In this document: positions 1 to 5,513 of the stretch, in pieces
Numbering within the stretch: position 1 is the stretch's first letter
Layout: each line of letters begins with the position of its first letter
DNA from: Deltaproteobacteria bacterium UBA2385
GTDB taxonomy: Bacteria; Myxococcota_A; UBA796; UBA2385
Length of the DNA: 5,513 nucleotides
Assembly: GCA_002343455.1 (NCBI GenBank)
Contig: DDSR01000492.1
Coordinates: forward strand, 1 to 5,513
Direction: 5' to 3'
Translations under genes and position numbers: made by a program
The notes under the pieces: generated by a model
The model's input: only the letters and a program-made list of their open reading frames with translations
What the model was told of the DNA's origin: nothing
The model's database searches: none

Positions 1-70
1 CGACGACCGGATTCGAACCGGTGAGTACAGGTTTTGCAAACCCGCCCCTTGACCACTTGGGTACGTCGCC
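1..70 (-). tRNA. tRNA-Cys (anticodon GCA), 3' end cut by window edge
   Basis: Read on the minus strand, this folds as a standard cloverleaf. The 5' acceptor strand GGCGACG (ending at base 70) pairs with the remaining 3' strand CGTCG at the window start. The D arm has a CCC/GGG stem and a loop containing the conserved GG. The anticodon stem CGGGT/ACCTG (one G-U pair) encloses the loop TTGCAAA, giving anticodon GCA at bases 35-37, which reads Cys codons UGC/UGU. A five-base variable region TACTC follows. The T arm ACCGG-TTCGAAT-CCGGT has the conserved TTCGA loop. About two acceptor bases, the discriminator and any encoded CCA lie outside the window. It is transcribed divergently from the glycosyltransferase operon. 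The identity rests on the anticodon and cloverleaf, both read directly. Confidence 0.95.
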
Positions 71-82
71 TCAAGGCGCAGC

Positions 83-111
83 CTCATATATGCGTCCGGC
101 TCCAGGGTCAA
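83..111 (-). promoter_or_regulatory. Predicted sigma70-type promoter of the tRNA-Cys gene
   Basis: On the minus strand a -35 element TTGACC (bases 106-111, five of six consensus matches) is followed by a 17-base spacer and a -10 element TATGAG (bases 83-88, four of six matches). Twelve bases separate the -10 from the tRNA 5' end at base 70, so transcription would start a few bases upstream of the mature tRNA, as is usual for tRNA genes. An alternative overlapping -10, TATATG, has a 15-base spacer. The AT-rich patch stands out in an otherwise very GC-rich region. Assignment is by consensus match only. Confidence 0.6.
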
Positions 112-157
112 GGATGCCGGCGAAGCCCGGTCCCGCCCTTCCAGATATCAGGCCGGC

Positions 158-916
158 ATGCACAGGCTGAGCGTCGCGATCATCACCCGGGACGAGGAGG
201 ATCGTATCGAGGCGGCCATCGCATCGGTGCGGGAGCTGGCCGACGAGATCCTGGTCCTGGACAGCGGCTCGACCGACCGCACCGTGCAGCGGGCCGAGGC
301 CGCCGGTGCCCGGGTGGTGCAGCTGGACTGGCCGGGCCATGTGGCCCAGAAGAACCGCGCCCTGGCGATGTGCTCGGCGGACTGGGTCCTCTCCATCGAC
401 GCCGACGAGCGCCTGGACGAGGAGCTGGCCCGGGCGGTGCGCGAGGCGCTGGCCGATCCCGGGGACCGGGTCGGCTTCGAGCTGCGGCGCCTGTCCAGCT
501 GGATGGGGGCGCCGATCCGCCACGGCACCTGGTACCCCGACCGCCGCCTGCGGCTGGTGCGCAGGGAGCGCGCGCGCTGGGAGGGCCTGGACCCTCACGA
601 TCGCCTCTCGGTCGAGGGCCCCACCGGCAGCCTGGGCGGCCACCTGCTGCACTTCCCCTACCGCTCGCTCGGCGAGCACCTCGCCGTCATCGACCGCTAC
701 ACGGCCATCGCCAGCCGGGCCCTGGCGGAGTCGGGGGTCCGGGCCGGGCCGCTGGATGTGCTCGTCCGGCCGGTTCTACATTTCGTGAAGGCATATCTAC
801 TGAAGGGCGGGTTTCGAGACGGGGTGCGAGGCCTCTGCCTGGCCTGGCTGGGCTCCTGCTACGTCGTGTTGAAGTGGGGGCGGCGCTACCTGGGCGACCC
901 CCCCGGGTCCCCGTGA
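158..916 (+). CDS. Family 2 glycosyltransferase, WaaE/KdtX-like (LPS core type)
   Basis: 252 residues, close to the usual length of WaaE/KdtX-type transferases. A GT-A fold of family GT2 is clear: N-terminal strand SVAIITRDEE (5-14), nucleotide-binding DSGSTD (35-40), a WPG...QKNRAL segment (58-69), and the metal-binding DADE (81-84; D81 and D83 form the DxD). Next come HGTWYPDRRLRL (122-133), an HFPYRSL segment, and a basic, hydrophobic C-terminal part with FVKAYLLKGGFRDG, probably a membrane-associated amphipathic region. Known relatives transfer glucose or a similar sugar to the LPS inner core at the cytoplasmic membrane face; the sugar and acceptor here cannot be read from sequence. ATG 158 was chosen because the conserved domain starts almost at once. 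Only a weak AGG (150-152) precedes it. The stop overlaps the next gene's GTG by four bases (913-916), implying an operon. Function class is secure; the exact reaction is inferred. Confidence 0.9.
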   Translation: MHRLSVAIITRDEEDRIEAAIASVRELADEILVLDSGSTDRTVQRAEAAGARVVQLDWPGHVAQKNRALAMCSADWVLSIDADERLDEELARAVREALADPGDRVGFELRRLSSWMGAPIRHGTWYPDRRLRLVRRERARWEGLDPHDRLSVEGPTGSLGGHLLHFPYRSLGEHLAVIDRYTAIASRALAESGVRAGPLDVLVRPVLHFVKAYLLKGGFRDGVRGLCLAWLGSCYVVLKWGRRYLGDPPGSP

Positions 917-2016
917 GCGGGGCCGGCAAGAGGCTGGGGATCCTGGTCCGGACCCTGGGCACGCAAGGGGGCACCGAGCGCTACGTCCACGGCCTCGTCC
1001 AGCACCTGCGGGCCCAGGGGCACCAGCCCGTCGTCTACGTCGAGCGGGTCGCGCGGCCGATCGAGGGGGTCGAGGTGCGGCTCCTGGACGCCGCGGTGCG
1101 AGGCCGCAGCGCGCGCCTGCGAGCGCTGGATCGGGCCGCGCGGACGATCGACCCTGCCGAAAGCGATCTGCTGCTCGGCTTCCTCCGCGGCGGTCGGCCC
1201 GACCTCTTCCGGGCGGGAGGGGGCAGCCACCTCGCCTGGATGAGGCGCTTCCCGCGTCCGGCCTGGGATCTGCTGGGCCGGCGGGGCGATCGGGTGGAGG
1301 CCGAGCTCGACCAGGCGGTGCTCTCCCAGGCCCGGGTGGTGGTCGCCAACAGCGAGCTCTGCCGCAGAGACCTGGTCGAGGCCTCCGGCGTGCCGAGCGA
1401 GAAGATCGCCCTGGTCCGCAACGGGGTGGACCTCGACCGCTTCCGCCCCTCGAACGAGCCTCGCCCGCCGGGCCCGCCCCGGGTGCTCTTTCTGGGAAAT
1501 GGCTGGGCCCGAAAGAACCTGGACGCCGCCCTGGCCGCGATCGCGCTGCTGCCCGAGGTCCAGCTCGTCGTGGGCGGCGTGGAGCCCCGGTCCGAGCGGT
1601 GGCGGCGGCAGGCCACGCGGCTGGGGCTGGCGGGGCGCGTCCAGTGGCTGCAGGCGCTGGACCGGCCCGAAGAGCAGCTGCGCGCCTCGGATCTGCTCCT
1701 GCTGCCGACCCGCTACGACCCCTGCGCCAACGTCTGCCTGGAGGCGATGGCCTGCGGCCTGCCGGTGATCAGCACCGCCCTCAACGGCGCCAGCGAGCTG
1801 CTGCCCGAGCCCTGGATGGCGGTCGAAGACCCCGAGGACGCGCCGGCCCTGGCCCAGGCGGTGGAACGGGCCTTGCAATCCCCGGGGCTGGGGCGACGTT
1901 GCCTTGAGGCGATCCAGCCCTTCCCGGCCCGGGCCTCCTACGCCCGGCTCACGGAGCTCGCTCTCGAGCTCGCCCTGGACCTCGCTCTGGACCCTGCCGC
2001 AAGGACCCCTCGATGA
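913..2016 (+). CDS. Family 4 glycosyltransferase (GT-B fold, WaaG-like)
   Basis: 367 residues from a GTG start at 913, typical for family GT4. The N-terminal domain begins LGILVRTLGTQGGTERYVHGL, with the glycine-rich loop (GTQGGTER, 16-23) that lies near the acceptor in GT-B enzymes. Then come VVVANSELCRRDL, the interdomain NGVD (170-173), the C-terminal domain strand VLFLGNGWARKN (R200/K201 in the phosphate-binding position), and the donor-binding region RYDPCANVCLEAMACGLPVI with E277. The first acidic residue of the usual E-x7-E pair is Asp269. Relatives add a hexose from a nucleotide sugar to LPS core or other envelope glycans on the cytoplasmic side. GTG 913 is preferred because it forms a GTGA overlap with the preceding stop and the domain starts at once; the frame stays open far upstream but carries no family sequence there. 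The ribosome site is weak, suggesting translational coupling. The C-terminus ends in a Leu/Ala/Asp repeat. Donor and acceptor are unknown. Confidence 0.9.
   Translation: MSGAGKRLGILVRTLGTQGGTERYVHGLVQHLRAQGHQPVVYVERVARPIEGVEVRLLDAAVRGRSARLRALDRAARTIDPAESDLLLGFLRGGRPDLFRAGGGSHLAWMRRFPRPAWDLLGRRGDRVEAELDQAVLSQARVVVANSELCRRDLVEASGVPSEKIALVRNGVDLDRFRPSNEPRPPGPPRVLFLGNGWARKNLDAALAAIALLPEVQLVVGGVEPRSERWRRQATRLGLAGRVQWLQALDRPEEQLRASDLLLLPTRYDPCANVCLEAMACGLPVISTALNGASELLPEPWMAVEDPEDAPALAQAVERALQSPGLGRRCLEAIQPFPARASYARLTELALELALDLALDPAARTPR
1957..1992 (+). repeat. Three 12-base tandem units at the end of the GT4 gene
   Basis: Three consecutive 12-base units (ctcgctctcgag, ctcgccctggac, ctcgctctggac) encode LALE-LALD-LALD, residues 349-360 of the family 4 glycosyltransferase, just before its stop. 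The units differ at only a few bases. The peptide would be a short acidic amphipathic helix. The array looks like a slippage product lying outside the catalytic core. Confidence 0.75.
2000..2005 (+). promoter_or_regulatory. Ribosome binding site of the penicillin-binding protein gene
   Basis: CAAGGA, with an AAGGA core at 2001-2005, lies seven bases before ATG 2013. It sits inside the end of the upstream gene and supports ATG 2013 as the start. It is the only clear Shine-Dalgarno match among the three starts in this operon. Confidence 0.75.
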
Positions 2017-5000
2017 CCCGCCTGAAGAGCCTCCTGCTGCGTGCCCTGCTGGGCGTCCTGGTCGCCTCCGCCGCGGTGGGGATCTGGGCCGCCCTCTCCT
2101 ACCGGGAGCATGTGCTGCGCGAACCGGGGCCTCATATCGAGCACAAGGCCATCCTCGAGATCATCGCCCAGGAGTCCCCGGTCCTGTACAACGACCGCGA
2201 GACGCGGCTGGGCGTCTTCTTCGCCCAGGAGCACCGCCAGTATGTGCCCTACGATGAGATCCCCCAGGCCTGGGTGCAGGCGATCGTCTCGGCCGAGGAC
2301 CAGCGCTTCTTCGAGCACCCGGGCGTCGACCTCAAGGGCTTGGGGCGAGCCATGCGCGACAACCTCAAGGCCGGCAGGGTCGTCGCCGGGGGCAGCACCC
2401 TGACGCAGCAGACCGCCAAGAACCTCTACTACCGGCCCGATCGCAGCGCCCGCAGCAAGTGGGAGGAGCTGGTCAACGCCCTGCGCCTGGAGGCCCACCA
2501 CTCCAAGGAGGACATCCTCGAGTACTACGCCAACCAGTTCCACGTCAGCGCCAACGGCCGCGGCCTGGGCATCGCCGCGCGCTACTTCTTCAACAAGGAG
2601 GTCGGCGAGCTGGACATCCTGGAGTGCGCCTTCCTGGCGGGCATGGTCAAGGCCCCGGCCAACTACAACCCCTTCATCGGCAACAGCGTCGAGCGCCGCA
2701 CCGCCGCCGTCCGCCGGGCCACCGCTCGGACCCGCTACGTGCTCGATCGGATGCTCGCAACCGGCGCCATCGACGCCCCGACCCACGCGGCCCTGATCGC
2801 CCGCGAGATCCCCTTCCAGCGCGGCACCTTCCGTTACGACACCCACATCCTGATCGACGAGGTCGAGGCCCGCCTCCAGCAAGAGCCCTTCCCGTCGCTC
2901 TTCGCCTCGCTGGGCATCGACAACCCCTCGACCGCCGGGATCCAGATCGTCACCACCGTCGACGCCGACCTGCAGCGGGCCGCCTCCCACGCGCTGTGGA
3001 ACCACCTCGCCGAGGTCGGGCCGATGCTGGAGGGCGGGGGCAAGGGCTGGAAGGGGGTGGACTCCTTCCTCCTGAGCCCGCCTGCCGCGCCGCCCGTGCA
3101 GGAGCGCGAGCCGCTGGCCCGCTGGTCTTTCCACGACGCCCGGGTCAGCGCCGCCAGCGCCGAGCCGAAGCCCTCGATGATGCTGGACATCGGCGGCCGC
3201 AGCTGCCAGGTCGACGCCAAGGGGGTCGAGCGGGTCGGCACCATCGTGGCGCGGGCCCGCAAGGGGCAGCGCTGGGCGACCGCCTCGGCGGAGGACCTGC
3301 GGGCGGTCGTCGAGGCCCTGCAGCCGGGGAGCTGGGTCCAGGCCAGCGTGCGCCAGGAGGCCACGGGGGACACACCCGCGGTCTGCGATCTGCAGCTCCG
3401 CCCCGAGCTCCAGGGCGCCCTGATCGTCCTGGAGGAGGGGCAGATTCGCGCCATGGTCGGCGGCAACGACAACCGCAACTTCAACCGCGCGGTCACCGCC
3501 CAGCGGCAGTTCGGCAGCACCTGGAAGACCCCCCTCTACGCCGCCGCCCTGGAGCTCGGCTGGCTGCCGACCGACCGGCTGGACAACCGGCCGGGCCAGG
3601 TCTTCGTCTTCGAAGGCAGCGCCTGGCAGCCCCGGGCCGACCACGCCTCGACGGACTTCGTCAGCCTCTCCTGGGCGGGCGCCCGGAGCGAGAACGTCGG
3701 CACCATCTGGCTGCTGGCCCACCTGCTGGACCGCCTGGACGAGGCCTCGACCCTGGAGCTGGCCGCCGCGGTCGACCTCGTGCCCCGGGCGGGTGAGGAG
3801 CGAGAGGCCTGGATCCTGCGCATCCGCGACCAGTGGGGGGTGATCAGCACCGAGGCGCGGCTGCCCGAGGTCGCCTACCTCGCGGCCCGGCACGAGCTGG
3901 TGGGCGAGCTGCGGGCCGCCGGTCGGGAGGCCGAGGCGCTGGAGCTGAGCGCGCTCTCCTACGGCAGCGGGATGGCGGCTCAGGAGAAGCGCTTCTCCGG
4001 AAACGCGCCGGCCCTGGCCTCCTTGCGCTTCAACTACCAGCGGCTGACCGAGCTCTCCGGGCGCTGCCACGCCCAGGCCACCCGCCTGCACCGCGCCCTG
4101 GCCCTGGGCCAGCCACCTCGCCCCGAGGAGGTCGATCTGCTTGAGATCCGGCCCGTGGGCGGAGTCCTGGAGCTGGCCTGCGGTTCCCCCCCCGAGGGCT
4201 TCGTGCCGGTCGGGCCTCCGCTCTTCGAGGCGATCGCCCTGGGGCAGCCCCTGACGCTCGGCGATCCGGAGTCCATCCTGTTGGACGGGCGCATCCGCCG
4301 CGATCTGCTGAGCCAGCTCGAGCGGCAGGTCGCCCGCCGCAGCCTCGTCGTGCAGGGCGCCGATCCCTGGAGTGTCGAGCTGCTGCTGCACCACCCCGAC
4401 TACCGCCTGCTGCTGGCGATGCGCACCCTGGCTCGCTTTGCCGAGCGCGCTGGCGTCGAACAGGAGATCCCCCCGGTGCTCTCGATGCCGCTGGGGGCGG
4501 TCGAGCTCAGCCTCGCCGACGCCGCCGGGCTGTACTCCATGCTGCTGAAGGGCCAGGGCTGGACCTTCCCCGGCGAGCTGGTCAAGCCGGGCCTCGCCGG
4601 CCTGGGTGGCGGCGAGCGGGTCGGCAGCGCCGGCGAGAGCCTGCTGATCGCCGAGATCCTCGACCACGACGGCGAGGTGCTCTACCGTGCCCGCCCCGAG
4701 CCCAAGGACCTGTTGACGCCCGAGGTCGGGCGGCTGACCGGGGACATCCTGCGCAACGCCGTGCGCTGGGGCACCGGTCGCTCGGGGGCCTCGGCGGTGC
4801 TGCTGCAGGGCCAGCCGGTGCCGATCGCCGGCAAGACCGGGACCACCAACAGCAACCGCAACGCCGCCTTCTTCGGCTTCGTTCCCCAGGTGCAGAGCAG
4901 CCCCGATGGGCCGGTCTGGCGCTGGGGCAGCGGCTACGCGGTGGCGGCCTACGTCGGCTACGACGACAACCGCCCGATGCGGCGGGGGGGATCGAGCCTC

Positions 5001-5513
5001 CAAGGGGCCAGCGGCGCGCTGCCGCCCTGGCTCGCCACGGCCCAGGCGATGGCCGATCTGGGCCTGCTGGGCAGCGAGCTGCCCGCCCAGCCGGAGTGGG
5101 AGGACGGCGAGGGCTACGCCCGGGTCGCGGTCGGCGCGGTCGACGGCTTGCCGGCCGAGGGGGGCGAGGCCACGGTGCTGGTGGCGGTCGAGCGCAGCTT
5201 CTGGGGCAGCAGCGACGAGGCTCGGCGAATCGTCGCGCTGCCCGAGCCTGCCGGCGAGGCGGCGCCGGCTGAGCAGCTGGAGCCTGCGGCGCAGGCTGAG
5301 CAGCTGGAGCCTGCGGCGCAGGCCGGGCAGCTGGAGCCTGCGGCGCAGGCCGGGCAGCTGGAGCCTGCGGTGCAGGAGGAGCCCGGCGAGGTGTCCCAGC
5401 CCTTCCTCTCTCCCGAGGCAGGCCCCGCGAGCGAGGGGGGAGCTCCGCCCGCGCTTGATCCGGATCCGATCGAGGCCTGGCTGGGTGATCTGCTGCAGCC
5501 CCCCGACCCACCC
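2013..5513 (+). CDS. Class A penicillin-binding protein (GT51 + transpeptidase), 3' end outside window
   Basis: Open for 1167 codons with no stop before the window ends, longer than the common 750-900 residues. The ATG overlaps the upstream stop (ATGA, 2013-2016). A basic N-terminus and membrane anchor (about 11-30) place the rest in the periplasm. The GT51 domain that polymerises lipid II shows EDQRFFEH (catalytic Glu95), GGSTLTQQTAKN (126-137), KWEE (149-152; Glu152 the second conserved Glu), EYYANQFHVSANGRGLG (from 170) and MVKAPANYNP (211-220). A linker starting IQIVTTVD (310-317) leads to a probable OB-like segment (about 375-470), as in PBP1A. The transpeptidase domain has SxxK STWK (Ser502 nucleophile, Lys505), SxN SEN (559-561) and KTGT (941-944), so both activities should be intact. 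SxN to KTG spans about 380 residues because of an extra block at roughly 575-790. After about 1020 comes a Pro/Ala/Glu-rich tail with tandem repeats. Class is certain; subtype and the role of the insertion are not. Confidence 0.95.
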   Translation, partial: MTRLKSLLLRALLGVLVASAAVGIWAALSYREHVLREPGPHIEHKAILEIIAQESPVLYNDRETRLGVFFAQEHRQYVPYDEIPQAWVQAIVSAEDQRFFEHPGVDLKGLGRAMRDNLKAGRVVAGGSTLTQQTAKNLYYRPDRSARSKWEELVNALRLEAHHSKEDILEYYANQFHVSANGRGLGIAARYFFNKEVGELDILECAFLAGMVKAPANYNPFIGNSVERRTAAVRRATARTRYVLDRMLATGAIDAPTHAALIAREIPFQRGTFRYDTHILIDEVEARLQQEPFPSLFASLGIDNPSTAGIQIVTTVDADLQRAASHALWNHLAEVGPMLEGGGKGWKGVDSFLLSPPAAPPVQEREPLARWSFHDARVSAASAEPKPSMMLDIGGRSCQVDAKGVERVGTIVARARKGQRWATASAEDLRAVVEALQPGSWVQASVRQEATGDTPAVCDLQLRPELQGALIVLEEGQIRAMVGGNDNRNFNRAVTAQRQFGSTWKTPLYAAALELGWLPTDRLDNRPGQVFVFEGSAWQPRADHASTDFVSLSWAGARSENVGTIWLLAHLLDRLDEASTLELAAAVDLVPRAGEEREAWILRIRDQWGVISTEARLPEVAYLAARHELVGELRAAGREAEALELSALSYGSGMAAQEKRFSGNAPALASLRFNYQRLTELSGRCHAQATRLHRALALGQPPRPEEVDLLEIRPVGGVLELACGSPPEGFVPVGPPLFEAIALGQPLTLGDPESILLDGRIRRDLLSQLERQVARRSLVVQGADPWSVELLLHHPDYRLLLAMRTLARFAERAGVEQEIPPVLSMPLGAVELSLADAAGLYSMLLKGQGWTFPGELVKPGLAGLGGGERVGSAGESLLIAEILDHDGEVLYRARPEPKDLLTPEVGRLTGDILRNAVRWGTGRSGASAVLLQGQPVPIAGKTGTTNSNRNAAFFGFVPQVQSSPDGPVWRWGSGYAVAAYVGYDDNRPMRRGGSSLQGASGALPPWLATAQAMADLGLLGSELPAQPEWEDGEGYARVAVGAVDGLPAEGGEATVLVAVERSFWGSSDEARRIVALPEPAGEAAPAEQLEPAAQAEQLEPAAQAGQLEPAAQAGQLEPAVQEEPGEVSQPFLSPEAGPASEGGAPPALDPDPIEAWLGDLLQPPDPP
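5271..5378 (+). repeat. Four 27-base tandem repeats in the tail of the penicillin-binding protein
   Basis: Four in-frame 27-base units at 5271-5297, 5298-5324, 5325-5351 and 5352-5378 encode EQLEPAAQA, EQLEPAAQA, GQLEPAAQA and GQLEPAVQE (residues 1087-1122). The units are near-identical at DNA level, including synonymous positions, which points to recent duplication. Being a multiple of three, changes in copy number keep the frame. The array lies beyond the transpeptidase domain in a Pro/Ala/Glu-rich, probably disordered periplasmic extension. Confidence 0.95.

Noticed and set aside
49..92. Plus-strand promoter for the operon using TTGACC at 49-54 and TATATG at 87-92
   Set aside because: The spacing is far too long (32 bases), the TTGACC lies inside the tRNA gene, and the TATATG belongs to the AT-rich patch that fits the tRNA promoter. 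No well-spaced plus-strand pair was found.
34..912. Upstream extension of the family 4 glycosyltransferase frame back to base 34
   Set aside because: The frame crosses the tRNA and runs through the family 2 gene in another frame. Its translation is Arg/Gly/Pro-rich with no family similarity, and the real domain begins right after GTG 913.
2459..3796. Plus-strand 445-codon open frame in another frame inside the penicillin-binding protein
   Set aside because: Its product is almost only Arg, Gly, Pro and Ala, typical of a frame-shifted reading of GC-rich coding DNA. The penicillin-binding protein frame is uninterrupted here.
1938..5003. Minus-strand open frame of about 1020 codons antisense to the penicillin-binding protein
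   Set aside because: It is low-complexity (Gly, Ala, Leu, Gln, Asp, Val rich) with no recognisable motif. Its complement carries every diagnostic GT51 and transpeptidase motif. Long antisense frames are expected opposite GC-rich genes because stops are rare.
4582..5511. Minus-strand 309-codon open frame with PAAQPAPQA-like repeats
   Set aside because: Its repeats are the antisense of the 27-base array in the penicillin-binding protein tail, and the rest is Arg/Pro/Ala-rich shadow sequence.

Overview
The window is strongly GC-rich and almost entirely coding, with G or C favoured at third codon positions. The gene content points to a Gram-negative bacterium with lipopolysaccharide: two glycosyltransferases of the kind that build the LPS core, followed by a class A penicillin-binding protein. 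Composition, the 'YDPCANVCLEAMACG' style of family 4 glycosyltransferase and the unusually long penicillin-binding protein suggest a Myxococcota or other former deltaproteobacterial lineage. That placement is inference; no marker in the window fixes it.

Layout. Bases 1-70 hold a tRNA-Cys (anticodon GCA) on the minus strand, cut at its 3' end by the window edge. Bases 71-157 form a short divergent intergenic region carrying a good sigma70-type promoter for the tRNA; no convincing plus-strand promoter was seen there. From 158 to the end of the window, three plus-strand genes lie head to tail: a family 2 glycosyltransferase of the WaaE/KdtX type (158-916), a family 4 glycosyltransferase (913-2016, GTG start), and a class A penicillin-binding protein (2013 to beyond 5513, no stop in the window). 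Both junctions are 4-base stop/start overlaps (GTGA, then ATGA), so the genes are probably co-transcribed and translationally coupled.

How the genes fit together. The two transferases would add sugars to lipid A-core or another glycolipid at the cytoplasmic face of the inner membrane. The penicillin-binding protein would polymerise and cross-link peptidoglycan on the periplasmic side. The operon therefore joins outer-membrane glycolipid synthesis to wall synthesis. The penicillin-binding protein is the most unusual item. It keeps all expected glycosyltransferase and transpeptidase motifs, but it has roughly 220 extra residues inside the transpeptidase domain. It also has a long Pro/Ala/Glu-rich C-terminal tail with a 27-base tandem repeat.

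No mobile element, CRISPR array or foreign-looking segment was seen, and no stretch over 300 bases lacks a gene. Long open frames on the minus strand and in other plus frames, including one of about 1020 codons antisense to the penicillin-binding protein, look like GC-rich shadows.
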